DNA from: Pseudomonadota bacterium
GTDB lineage: Bacteria > Pseudomonadota > Gammaproteobacteria > Burkholderiales > SG8-39
NCBI GenBank assembly: GCA_025352885.1
Contig: JANXRZ010000013.1
Coordinates: 1-47,034 of the forward strand
Length of the DNA stretch: 47,034 bases
Reading direction: 5' to 3'
Shown here one piece after another: positions 27,755-35,923 of the stretch; positions within the stretch are counted from its first letter, which is position 1; each line of letters opens with the position of its first letter. The position numbers and the translations under genes were made by a program. The notes beneath the pieces are model-generated. The model saw only the letters and a list, made by a program, of their open reading frames with translations. It ran no database searches and was not told where the DNA came from.

Positions 27755-29368
27755 ATGAGCTATACGGCGCATATTGATACCTTCGCCCGCGACAACCTGC
27801 CGCCGCGGCGCGAGTGGCCCGAGATGCTGTTCGACCTGCCGGACCTGCGCTATCCGGCACGCATGAATTGCGCGGTCGAATTGCTGGACGGCGCGCTGCT
27901 GAAGGGGTGGCGCGATCGCATCGCCCTCCGTGCGGCCGACGGGCACTGCACTTACGGGCAGTTGCTTGCGCAGGCGAACCGGATTGCGCGCGTGCTCGTC
28001 GAGGACATGGGTCTGCAGCCCGGCAACCGGGTCCTGCTGCGCGGCCCGAACAATCCGATGATGGCGGCCTGCTGGTTCGGCGTCTTCAAGGCCGGCGGCA
28101 TCGTGGTGGGCACGATGCCGCTGCTGCGCGCGAAGGAACTGACGGAAATCATCGGCAAGGCGCAGGTGACGCATGTGCTGTGCGATAAGCGCCTGCAGGC
28201 CGAAGTGGATTTGGCCGCTCCCGCGTGCCCGACGCTGAAGAGCATCAAGTATTGGTACGACGACGATGCGGGTTCCCTGGATGCGTTGTGCGCGAAGAAG
28301 CCGGGCAGCTTCCGCAATGTAGAGACTTCGGCCGACGATCCGGCCTTGATCGCGTTTACCTCGGGCACGACCGGCAAGCCGAAAGGCACGGTGCATTTTC
28401 ACCGGGACGTCATCGCGATGTGCGACTGCTTTCCGCGCTCCTGCCTGAAGCCGGCCAAGGAGGATGTGTTCTGCGGCACGCCGCCCCTCGCTTTCACGTT
28501 TGGACTGGGCGGGCTCCTGTGCTTTCCCCTGCGATTCGGCGCCTCGACCGTGTTGCTCGAAAGACTGACCCCCGACGGACTACTCGAGGCGGTGCATAAA
28601 TTCCGGGCGACGATTTGCTTCACCGCTCCGACGTTTTACCGCCAGATGGCGCCGCTGGCGCGCAGCCACAGCCTCAAGACGCTCAAGAAATGCGTTTCCG
28701 CCGGCGAGGCGCTGCCCGATGCCACTCGCCAGCTTTTCAGGAACGCGACGGGCATCGAGATCATCGACGGCATTGGCGCTACCGAGATGATCCACATCTT
28801 CATCTCGCACACGCCGGACACCGTTCGCCGTGGCGCCACGGGTTACGCGATTCCGGGCTACAGGGCCACGGTGCTCAATCCCGCCGGCAAGCCGTGTGCG
28901 CCGGGCGTCGTCGGCCGACTTGCGGTCAAGGGGCCGACCGGTTGCCGCTACCTCGCCGACGAGCGCCAGAAGGTCTACGTGCAGAAGGGCTGGAACGTGA
29001 CCGGCGACGCCTATTCGATGGACAAGGATGGCTACTTCTTCTACCAGGCGAGGACCGATGACATGATCGTCTCGGCGGGCTACAACATCGCGGGCCCCGA
29101 AGTGGAAGGCTCCCTGCTGGCACATGAGGCGGTTGCCGAGGCCGGAGTGATCGGCGTAGCGGACGAAGAGAGGGGGCAGATCGTCAAGGCGTTCGTGGTC
29201 CTCAAGCTCGGGTACCAGAAGACCGATGCCGTGGTGAAAATGCTGCAGGACCATGTGAAAAGTGCGATTGCGCCATACAAGTACCCGCGCGCGATCGAGT
29301 TCGTCGATGCGCTGCCCCGCACCGAAACCGGCAAGCTGCAACGCTTCAAACTGAGGACGTCATCATGA
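27755..29368 (+). CDS. Aryl-CoA ligase, probable 2-aminobenzoate-CoA ligase
   Basis: A 537-residue AMP-forming ligase. The ATP-binding loop FTSGTTGKPKG is at residues 201-211, the adenylation motif GIGATEMIH follows, and the C-terminal catalytic Lys is in TETGKLQRF (Lys527). The N-terminus (AHIDTFARDNLPPRREWPE) and length resemble 2-aminobenzoate- and benzoate-CoA ligases. It activates an aromatic acid as CoA thioester with ATP. The downstream monooxygenase-reductase makes 2-aminobenzoate the best guess; salicylate is the alternative. Confidence 0.88.
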   Translation: MSYTAHIDTFARDNLPPRREWPEMLFDLPDLRYPARMNCAVELLDGALLKGWRDRIALRAADGHCTYGQLLAQANRIARVLVEDMGLQPGNRVLLRGPNNPMMAACWFGVFKAGGIVVGTMPLLRAKELTEIIGKAQVTHVLCDKRLQAEVDLAAPACPTLKSIKYWYDDDAGSLDALCAKKPGSFRNVETSADDPALIAFTSGTTGKPKGTVHFHRDVIAMCDCFPRSCLKPAKEDVFCGTPPLAFTFGLGGLLCFPLRFGASTVLLERLTPDGLLEAVHKFRATICFTAPTFYRQMAPLARSHSLKTLKKCVSAGEALPDATRQLFRNATGIEIIDGIGATEMIHIFISHTPDTVRRGATGYAIPGYRATVLNPAGKPCAPGVVGRLAVKGPTGCRYLADERQKVYVQKGWNVTGDAYSMDKDGYFFYQARTDDMIVSAGYNIAGPEVEGSLLAHEAVAEAGVIGVADEERGQIVKAFVVLKLGYQKTDAVVKMLQDHVKSAIAPYKYPRAIEFVDALPRTETGKLQRFKLRTSS

Positions 29369-29763
29369 TGCAGGTACTGCAACCTCCCGGATGGGCCCGG
29401 CCTCGCGGGTATTCCAACGGCATCTCGACACACGGCGGCAAGCTCGTGTTCATCGCCGGCCAGATCGGCTGGAACGAGCAGTGCGTTTTCACCGAGCACT
29501 CGTTCGGCGGGCAGTTCCGCCAGACGCTCGAGAACATCCTTGCCGTTCTCGAAGAGGCCGGGGGGCGAGCTGAGCACATCGTCAAGCTCACCTGGTATGT
29601 CGTCGACAAGCAGGAGTACCTTGCGGCGGGCGCAGAAGTGGGTGCGGCCTATCGCGAGCTCATGGGTCGCAACTATCCCGTCATGGCCGTCGTCCAGGTG
29701 GGAGCGCTTGTCGAGGATGCCGCGCGCGTCGAGATTGAAGCGATGGCCGTGGTGCCCGCGTGA
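29365..29763 (+). CDS. RidA/YjgF-family protein lacking the key arginine
   Basis: A 132-residue Rid protein (YSNGISTHGGKLVFIAGQIG; C-terminal ARVEIEAMAVVP). RidA hydrolyses reactive enamines and imines. The arginine that holds the substrate carboxylate in E. coli RidA (Arg105) is Met107 here, while the Glu corresponding to Glu120 is kept (Glu123). It thus belongs to the Rid groups without that Arg. It overlaps the ligase gene by four bases and the monooxygenase-reductase gene by four bases, so it is made together with an enzyme expected to produce an enamine CoA thioester. Confidence 0.88.
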   Translation: MMQVLQPPGWARPRGYSNGISTHGGKLVFIAGQIGWNEQCVFTEHSFGGQFRQTLENILAVLEEAGGRAEHIVKLTWYVVDKQEYLAAGAEVGAAYRELMGRNYPVMAVVQVGALVEDAARVEIEAMAVVPA

Positions 29764-32126
29764 AAGCGACCATCATCGGCGGCGGTCCGGGCGGGCTGTA
29801 TTTCGCGCTGCTCGCGAAAAAGCGCTGGCCCACGTGGGACATCACGGTCTACGAGCGCAATGGGCCGGACGACACCTTTGGGTTCGGCGTAGTGTTTTCC
29901 GATGAGACGCTCGGGGCGTTCCGGGATTACGACGTGCCTTCGTACGAAGCAATCCGTCGCGCCTTCGCCTACTGGGGTGACGTCGACGTCGTCTACAAAG
30001 GCGAAACGATCCGGTGCGCGGGCAACGGATTCTGCGGCTGTTCGCGCATGACGCTGCTCAAGCTGCTGCAGGAGCGCGCGCGGGGCCTGGGCGTGAAGCT
30101 CGAATTCCACCACGAGGTGGGCGGCGTCGAAGAGTTTGCCGACAGCGACCTCATCGTCGCCGCCGACGGCATCAATTCGAGGGTGCGCGAGGCGCACAAG
30201 GGCCACTTCAAGCCGAGCGTCGACCTGCGCCCGAACAAGTTCACCTGGCTCGGCTCCACCCGCCCGATGGATTCGTTCAAGTATTTTTTTCGCGACACGC
30301 CCCACGGGATCATGCTGGCCCACTGTTACCAGTACGAAAAGGGCGCCTCGACCTGGGTCATCGAGACCAACGCGGACACGTGGGAAAACTTCGGCTTCGG
30401 CAACATGGACGAAGCGCAGATGCTGAAGACGATCGAGGGCATCTTTGCCGACGAATTGGCCGGCCACAAGCTCACCGCCAACCGGTCGCTCTGGCGCAAT
30501 TTCCCCACGATCCGCAATGCGACGTGGGTGAAGGACAACGTCGTGCTGGTCGGCGATGCCAAGGCGACCGCGCATTTCTCGATCGGCTCGGGCACCAAGC
30601 TTGCGATGGAAGATGCGATCGCCCTCTACGAGGCGTTCCGGCGCAAGATCGACGTGAAACCCGCGCTTGCCTACTACGATGCGCAGCGCCGCGAAGACGT
30701 CGAGAAGACCCAGCATGCGGCCGATGTGTCCCTCGCATGGTTCGAGAACATGCGCCGGTACTGGGACATGGACCCGCAGCAGTTTGCCTTCGGCGTGATG
30801 TCGCGCTCCAAGCAGATCACGTACGAGAACGTTCGCCTGCGCGACGAGAAATTCCTCGCCGATGTCACTCACTGGTTCGCGCGCAAGGTCAAGGCGCAGG
30901 GCATGGATGTCGAAGGGCGCGTGGACCCGGAGAATCCGCCCCCGCCGATGTTTGCGCCGTTCAGGCTGCGCGGCATGACGCTCGAGAACCGCGTCGTCGT
31001 GTCGCCCATGGACCAGTACATGGCCGAGGACGGACTGCCGACCGACTGGCATCTCGTGCACCTGGGCAGCCGCGCGATCGGCGGCGCTGGCTTGGTGTTC
31101 GTGGAGATGACCTGTCCCTCGCCCGAGGCGCGCATCACGCCGGGGTGCACGGGTCTCTGGAACGAGGCGCAGCGCGACGCGTGGAAGCGCATCGTCGGCT
31201 TTTGCCATGCGCAGTCCAAAGCGAAGCTCTGCCTGCAACTCGGCCACGCCGGCCGCAAGGGGTCGACCCAGCTCGGCTGGGAGCGCATGGACCATCCGCT
31301 TGAATCCGGCAACTGGGATCTCGTGGCCCCTTCTCCGCTGCCTTATTCGCCCGACTCGCGCACGCCGCGCGCGCTTACGCGAGCCGACATGGACAAGATC
31401 GTGGCCGACTTCGTGCGCTCGGCCGGTTACGGGCATGAAGCGGGCTTCGACATGCTCGAACTGCACGCGGCCCACGGCTACCTGTTTTCGTCCTTCATCT
31501 CGCCGCTGACGAACCTGCGCACGGACGAATACGGCGGGTCGATCGAGAACCGCACCCGTTTCCCGCTGGAAGTCTTCCATGCCATGCGTAAGGTGTGGCC
31601 GGCCGACAAGCCCATGTCCGTACGCGTGTCGGCGACCGACTGGGCGCCCGGGGGCTTGTCCGGAGAGGACCTCCTTTCGCTTGCCCGGATGTTCAAGGAG
31701 GCCGGGGCCGATCTCATCGATGTGTCCACCGGGCAGGTCGTGCCGGACCAGAAGCCGGTTTACGGGCGCATGTTCCAGACGCCGTTCTCGGACAAGATCC
31801 GCAACGAAATCGGCATTGCCACCATGGCGGTGGGCAACATCGTGAACGCCGATCAAGTCAACACCATCGTCGTCTCGGGGCGCGCCGACCTCGTCGCACT
31901 TGCGCGTCCGCACCTCTCGGATCCCTACTTCACGTTGCATGCTTCGGCCTGGTACCAGCACATGGACCAGTTCTGGCCCAAGCCCTACCTCTCCGGGCGC
32001 GACCAGGCTTACCGGCTGGCCGTGCAGGATCGCGCGGATTGGGTCGCGGGCAAGCTTGCCCAGCGTCCGCCTTCGCACGAGCCAAAAGACGAGATGGGCG
32101 GCAAGAAGAAGACGGCGTGGGCCTAA
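29760..32126 (+). CDS. Two-domain monooxygenase/reductase, probable 2-aminobenzoyl-CoA monooxygenase/reductase
   Basis: A 788-residue fusion starting at GTG 29760. Residues 1 to about 390 form an FAD monooxygenase: GGGPGG at 7-12 for the dinucleotide fold and GDAKATAHFSIGSGTKLAM from 265. Residues from about 397 form an Old Yellow Enzyme-type FMN reductase (RGMTLENRVVVSPMDQY; LGHAGRKGS; LHAAHGYLFSSFISPLTN). This layout is that of the Azoarcus evansii enzyme that hydroxylates and reduces 2-aminobenzoyl-CoA to 2-amino-5-oxocyclohex-1-enecarboxyl-CoA. Databases often call the same family salicylyl-CoA 5-hydroxylase/oxidoreductase. The amine substrate is favoured by the RidA neighbour. Confidence 0.9.
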   Translation: MKATIIGGGPGGLYFALLAKKRWPTWDITVYERNGPDDTFGFGVVFSDETLGAFRDYDVPSYEAIRRAFAYWGDVDVVYKGETIRCAGNGFCGCSRMTLLKLLQERARGLGVKLEFHHEVGGVEEFADSDLIVAADGINSRVREAHKGHFKPSVDLRPNKFTWLGSTRPMDSFKYFFRDTPHGIMLAHCYQYEKGASTWVIETNADTWENFGFGNMDEAQMLKTIEGIFADELAGHKLTANRSLWRNFPTIRNATWVKDNVVLVGDAKATAHFSIGSGTKLAMEDAIALYEAFRRKIDVKPALAYYDAQRREDVEKTQHAADVSLAWFENMRRYWDMDPQQFAFGVMSRSKQITYENVRLRDEKFLADVTHWFARKVKAQGMDVEGRVDPENPPPPMFAPFRLRGMTLENRVVVSPMDQYMAEDGLPTDWHLVHLGSRAIGGAGLVFVEMTCPSPEARITPGCTGLWNEAQRDAWKRIVGFCHAQSKAKLCLQLGHAGRKGSTQLGWERMDHPLESGNWDLVAPSPLPYSPDSRTPRALTRADMDKIVADFVRSAGYGHEAGFDMLELHAAHGYLFSSFISPLTNLRTDEYGGSIENRTRFPLEVFHAMRKVWPADKPMSVRVSATDWAPGGLSGEDLLSLARMFKEAGADLIDVSTGQVVPDQKPVYGRMFQTPFSDKIRNEIGIATMAVGNIVNADQVNTIVVSGRADLVALARPHLSDPYFTLHASAWYQHMDQFWPKPYLSGRDQAYRLAVQDRADWVAGKLAQRPPSHEPKDEMGGKKKTAWA

Positions 32127-32151
32127 ATTTTTCTCAAAGCGAATCGGAACC

Positions 32152-32835
32152 ATGATCGAACTGTATGAACTGAAAGGCGAGGGCGGGCGTTTTTACAGCC
32201 TCTTCTCGTGGCGCACGCGCCTCGCGCTCGCGCATAAGCAACTTCCCTTCGAGTCGCGGCCCGTGCTGATGTCGGACAAGGCTGCGATCGCGTTCTCCGG
32301 CGGCAAGACGGTGCCGATCATCCGCGACGGCGAGACGGTCGTGCGGGATTCATGGAAGATCGCGGATCACCTCGAGGCGGCCTATCCGGATTCCCCGTCG
32401 CTCTTCGGCGGTCCCATTGGCCACGGGCTTTGCTACACCTTCAACACGTGGGTCGATCGCACACTGCTGCCGGCCCTCCTGCCCATAGTGGTGGCGGACA
32501 TTCATAAGCGCATCGATCCGGCCGACCGCGACTATTTCCGGACGCTCATGGAAGGGTTCCTCAAGATGAGGATCGAAGACACGGTCGCGGGCCGGGCAAA
32601 GGCGCTCGAGCGCTTCAGCCGCACGGTCGACCCGCTGCGTGCCACCCTCAAGCGTCAGGCATTCGTCTGCGGAACCGCACCGGCCTACGCCGACTACATC
32701 GCCTTTTCCCAGTTCCAGTGGGCGCGCGTGATGAGCCCCCAGGCGATCCTCGCGGCCGACGATCCGCTTGCGAGTTGGTGCGAACGCATCCTCGATCTCA
32801 ACTCAGGATTCGCGCGAGATGTCCCCACAGCCTGA
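32152..32835 (+). CDS. Glutathione S-transferase family protein
   Basis: A 227-residue GST-fold protein. The N-terminal thioredoxin-like domain begins IELYELKGEGGRFYSLFSWRTRLALAHKQLP and has the cis-Pro block KTVPIIRDGETVVRDSWKIADHL. The helical C-terminal domain follows. It does not show the SSCSWRVR motif of zeta-class maleylpyruvate isomerases and looks more like the beta-etherase-related GSTs, but no substrate can be given. It lies 25 bases after the fusion enzyme and overlaps tag by 17 bases. Confidence 0.8.
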   Translation: MIELYELKGEGGRFYSLFSWRTRLALAHKQLPFESRPVLMSDKAAIAFSGGKTVPIIRDGETVVRDSWKIADHLEAAYPDSPSLFGGPIGHGLCYTFNTWVDRTLLPALLPIVVADIHKRIDPADRDYFRTLMEGFLKMRIEDTVAGRAKALERFSRTVDPLRATLKRQAFVCGTAPAYADYIAFSQFQWARVMSPQAILAADDPLASWCERILDLNSGFARDVPTA

Positions 32836-33397
32836 GAAGAAACGCTGTTCGTGGCCCTCGAACCCGCTGGCCGTCGAGTATCACGACCGGGAGTGGGGCG
32901 TGCCGGTCAAGGATGACCGCACGCTGTTCGAGTTCTTGGTGCTGGAAGGCGCGCAGGCGGGCTTGTCCTGGGACACGGTCCTCAAAAAGCGCGAGCATTA
33001 CCGCAAGGTGTTCGACGGGTTCGATCCCATGAAGATCTCGAAGTGGGACGAAAAAAAGAAGGCAAAGCTGATGCTGGACGAGGGCATCATTCGCAACCGC
33101 GCCAAGATCGAATCGACCGTGGTCAACGCAAAGGCCTTCCTCGCCGTTCAGGAAGAGTTCGGCAGCTTTGCAAAGTACGTGTGGGGCTTCGTCGGCGGCA
33201 AGCCGCTGCAGGGCAAGCGCAAGGCGCGCGGCGAGGTGCCGGCGCGAACCGACGAGTCGGACGCATTGTCGAAAGACCTCAAGAAGCGCGGCTTCAAGTT
33301 CGTCGGGACGACCATCATGTACGCTTTCATGCAGGCCACAGGCATGGTCAACGACCACGTTCGCGACTGCTTTCGCTACAAGGACCTCGCCAGATGA
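32819..33397 (+). CDS. tag: DNA-3-methyladenine glycosylase I
   Basis: A 192-residue Tag protein from ATG 32819 inside the end of the GST gene. The zinc site of Tag is complete: Cys10 and His22 at the N-terminus, His180 and Cys184 at the C-terminus (NDHVRDC). The active-site block LEGAQAGLSWDTVLKKRE matches the family. It removes 3-methyladenine from alkylated DNA. Its place at the end of an aromatic-acid operon is unusual. Confidence 0.95.
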   Translation: MSPQPEKKRCSWPSNPLAVEYHDREWGVPVKDDRTLFEFLVLEGAQAGLSWDTVLKKREHYRKVFDGFDPMKISKWDEKKKAKLMLDEGIIRNRAKIESTVVNAKAFLAVQEEFGSFAKYVWGFVGGKPLQGKRKARGEVPARTDESDALSKDLKKRGFKFVGTTIMYAFMQATGMVNDHVRDCFRYKDLAR

Positions 33398-33888
33398 ATC
33401 GCCCGGTTTTGATCCTGCTCCTGTTGGTCCCCGGCCTAACCATGGCGAATTTCGACGCCAACGGCGTGAAGCTCGGCGACAACGAGCTCGCGGTCAAGAA
33501 AGCGTTTCCCGGCATCCATTGCAAGCCGCTGGAATGGAAGTCCGACGCTGCCGACCGGCGTTGTGACGACGCGAAGATTTCCTTCGGTGGGGTCGAGGCC
33601 CGGGTCACCCTGTACCTTAAAACCGACTCGGTGCGCGGGTTCGACGTGCGTTTCGATTCCGGCCAGGTCAACACGGTTTCCGAGTACCTGAAGCGGCGCT
33701 ACGGCAAGCCCGTGTCGGAGGGCCGGGACAAGATCGTGCGCAAAGGAAAGGAAGAGCGCGAGGTGTTCAAGGTGCTCTGGGAGCAGGGCGGCGACAAGGC
33801 GCTGCTGTCCTCGCTCTCGACCGGCAAGCGCGGATCCTTGTCGGTCTCGCGCGGCAATTTCGAGGACGAGATCTACCGCGTGAAGTGA
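33394..33888 (+). CDS. Secreted protein of unknown function
   Basis: A 164-residue protein. A short signal peptide (MNRPVLILLLLVPGLTMA) is followed by NFDANGVKLGDNELAVKKAFPG, which looks like the small repeat-like start of periplasmic proteins with a 'G-L-x-D-x-E' opening, and two Cys (HCKPLEW, DRRCDD) that may form a disulfide. No family is recognised. It overlaps tag by four bases. The 79 bases after it are AT-richer and hold no gene. Confidence 0.75.
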   Translation: MNRPVLILLLLVPGLTMANFDANGVKLGDNELAVKKAFPGIHCKPLEWKSDAADRRCDDAKISFGGVEARVTLYLKTDSVRGFDVRFDSGQVNTVSEYLKRRYGKPVSEGRDKIVRKGKEEREVFKVLWEQGGDKALLSSLSTGKRGSLSVSRGNFEDEIYRVK

Positions 33889-33967
33889 GCCAGCATAGCG
33901 TTTCTGGTATTCGAACTGACAGGACAGGCGCTAGCTTGTTACTTCTGCGTAAATAAATGTTGTGAAT

Positions 33968-34381
33968 TCAGTGCTGGGATCGTGTCTCCTTGCATTCGCC
34001 TGAGGCGTTTGCTCGCCTGAGGAAAGCGATCAGGTCAGCGCGCTCTCCAGGGTCCTTGACGCCGTCATAGCCCATGGCCGTTCCCGGCACGGCCCGGGTC
34101 GGATCGGCGATGAACCGGTCCAGCGTTTTCTCGTTCCAGACGACACCGGCCCGCTTCATCGCCTCCGAATACGCAAAGCCCTGCACAGTCCCGGCACGAC
34201 GGCCGAACAGGCCGCAATGGCGCGGACCCGTCCGGTCGTAAGCGAGGGCATGGCAGGCAAGGCAGCGGCTATAAACCGCTTCGCCCGCGGCTGCATCCCC
34301 TTGCGCAGGCCCGGCCGCGCCTGCGCCCGAGCAGAACGCAAGGGCAGCGGCCGCCGCCAGGCGAAGCGCGCGCAGGTTCAA
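33968..34381 (-). CDS. Periplasmic class I cytochrome c
   Basis: A 137-residue protein with a signal peptide (MNLRALRLAAAAALAFCSGAGAA) and one haem site, CLACH at residues 40-44. The distal Met ligand is probably Met103 in VPGTAMGYDGV. The class is that of cytochrome c2/c-551-like soluble electron carriers. Its start overlaps the stop of the ferritin-like gene (ATGA), so the two are translated together. Confidence 0.92.
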   Translation of the reverse strand: MNLRALRLAAAAALAFCSGAGAAGPAQGDAAAGEAVYSRCLACHALAYDRTGPRHCGLFGRRAGTVQGFAYSEAMKRAGVVWNEKTLDRFIADPTRAVPGTAMGYDGVKDPGERADLIAFLRRANASGECKETRSQH

Positions 34382-34956
34382 GACATGAACGCCGAAGGAA
34401 CCGGCGCCTCGCCGAGCGCATTGCGCAGGACCGCCCAGTGCATCGCCTCGTCCCCGAGGATGCTGGCCGCGGCCTTGGCCAGCTCGCGATTGCCGAACAC
34501 CGGCACTGCGCCGAGATACGCGCTCACCGCGCCTTTCTCCAGGGATGCCGCAAACCGCAGCACATCGGCCTGCGTCTTCAGCTTGTCGATGGGGAAGGTG
34601 TACTTGTCCTTGGCGGAAACTGCCTTGCCGCCCAGCTTCGCAATGGTCTTGGCGAGAACGTCGGCGTGCTCCTTGTGATGGCCCTGGAAGGTGACGGCGA
34701 GATCCAGCACCGGTTTTTGCAGCAGACCGCTTTCGGCGCCTAGCTGGTAGGCGGCAATCGCTTCTAGCTCTGCACCGAGCGCGCTGTTCAGGACGCGCAC
34801 ATCGGACTCGGTGGAAGCGCCGCCCTTTGCGGCGAGGGCGTCCCGGCCTGCAAGCAGCGCAACAGCGGCGCCGGACAGCAGCAGACCGGACTGTCCAAGG
34901 AAAGAGCGGCGGGAGTTCGGCGTGATGAGGTCGTCAGGGGGCAGCAGGAAGGACAT
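34378..34956 (-). CDS. Tat-exported ferritin-like protein
   Basis: A 192-residue protein. The twin-arginine signal SRRSFLG lies at residues 15-21, followed by a hydrophobic stretch and ALAA cleavage region. The rest is a four-helix ferritin-like bundle with candidate metal ligands Glu63/Glu65 (GAELEAIAAYQ), His94-Glu96-His97 (HHKEHADVL), Glu140 and Glu170/His173 (GDEAMHWAVL). Folding before export fits a metal-loaded protein. It may store or oxidise a metal or use peroxide; the direct partner is likely the cytochrome c encoded next. Confidence 0.85.
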   Translation of the reverse strand: MSFLLPPDDLITPNSRRSFLGQSGLLLSGAAVALLAGRDALAAKGGASTESDVRVLNSALGAELEAIAAYQLGAESGLLQKPVLDLAVTFQGHHKEHADVLAKTIAKLGGKAVSAKDKYTFPIDKLKTQADVLRFAASLEKGAVSAYLGAVPVFGNRELAKAAASILGDEAMHWAVLRNALGEAPVPSAFMS

Positions 34957-35022
34957 GGTGGGGCTCCAGTGGTGGGGTCGGTCGGGAACCGCAGGGAATC
35001 TGCGGGTTGAACTGCGGAACGG

Positions 35023-35730
35023 CTAGGTGTCGCGGGCCCTGCCTTGTCTCAGGCGCTCGAGCACGCCGGCGACGATGCGGTCGCACCTGTCTCCAGCAAA
35101 AGAAAAGGCGCTTTCGAACGCGAAATCGATTTCGCGCGAGAGCGATTCACGCAGGAGCGACCTCGCGCGAAAGTACCGGCTGCGGACCGTCGCTTCGTTG
35201 ATCCCGAGGCTCGCAGCGGTCTCCTCGACAGTCATTTCCTCGAGCGCACGCAGGACGAACACCGTACGAAAAGCGTCCGGCAGCTTGTCGATCTTCGCCT
35301 CTAGCAGGCGGCGAGTTTCGGCTTGCAGGGCAGCGCGCTCCGGCTCCTCCGGTGTTGCTTCGTTCATGTGCCCCTCCGCTGCTTGAAGGTCGTCGTGTGT
35401 CGTCCCGTCGAGATGGACCACTTCGGCTCGGCGGGCGCGCCTGCGCACACGCCCAAGGCATTCATTGACGGTGATGCTCACCAGCCAGGTCGAGAGCTTC
35501 GCGTCCCCACGAAAGCCGGGCAGGGCCTTGTAGGCCAGGAGATACGCCTCCTGCACCGCGTCTTCGGCCTCCGTGTCGTCCCTCAGGATGCTGCGCGCCG
35601 TTCGATAGAGGCCCTGGTTGTGGCGGCGCATGAGAAAGGTGAAGGCCGCTTCGTCCCCTGCAGTGATCTCGCGTACGAGCTCCAAGTCACTCAGGGTGTC
35701 GAGCGGAGAGCGGTGAAGGGCAGGCTGCAT
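35023..35730 (-). CDS. ECF-type RNA polymerase sigma factor
   Basis: A 235-residue sigma factor from ATG 35730. Region 2 is seen as DDTEAEDAVQEAYLLAYKALPGF with FRGDAKLSTWLVSITVNECL, and region 4 as LPDAFRTVFVLRALEEMTVEETAASLGI with EATVRSRYFRARSLLRESL. A further 20 codons to GTG 35790 are open, but a likely promoter (35768-35796) covers that stretch, which favours ATG 35730. No anti-sigma gene is next to it; a ferritin-like protein and a cytochrome c follow, suggesting a response to oxidative or metal stress. Confidence 0.92.
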   Translation of the reverse strand: MQPALHRSPLDTLSDLELVREITAGDEAAFTFLMRRHNQGLYRTARSILRDDTEAEDAVQEAYLLAYKALPGFRGDAKLSTWLVSITVNECLGRVRRRARRAEVVHLDGTTHDDLQAAEGHMNEATPEEPERAALQAETRRLLEAKIDKLPDAFRTVFVLRALEEMTVEETAASLGINEATVRSRYFRARSLLRESLSREIDFAFESAFSFAGDRCDRIVAGVLERLRQGRARDT

Positions 35731-35767
35731 GATTTGGATAGGTCCTGGGTTTTCTTGCGTATGTCCA

Positions 35768-35796
35768 TTAGATGTCGCGAGTCCTGCCACCGTTCC
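35768..35796 (-). promoter_or_regulatory. RpoE-like promoter of the sigma factor operon
   Basis: On the minus strand GGAAC (35796-35792) and TCTAA (35772-35768) are 19 bases apart, matching the layout of RpoE-type promoters (GGAACTT, about 15-16 bases, GGTCTAA). Transcription would start near 35760, 30 bases before ATG 35730. This suggests that the sigma factor controls its own operon. Confidence 0.6.
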
Positions 35797-35923
35797 GGAT
35801 TTCTCACGGCGCGTTTAGGTTGCGCCGCAGCACAGTGCAATCGCGGTCTCCATGCGGAATGCACATTGCATCGTGAAACTGCATTGCATAGCATGGGAGC
35901 ATAACTATCTGGAGACAGCTTCA

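Noticed and set aside
29673..32153. An 826-codon open frame on the minus strand opposite the fusion enzyme
   Set aside because: It lies fully antisense to a protein with clear motifs along its whole length; its sequence is rich in Arg, His, Val and Leu without any family pattern. In GC-rich DNA with strong codon bias such shadow frames are common.
32152..32835. GST as the maleylpyruvate isomerase missing from the gentisate route
   Set aside because: The zeta-class SSCSWRVR motif is not present, and the gene belongs to a different operon.
35731..35790. GTG 35790 as the start of the sigma factor
   Set aside because: The likely promoter (35768-35796) covers this start, and the added 20 residues are not part of sigma region 2.
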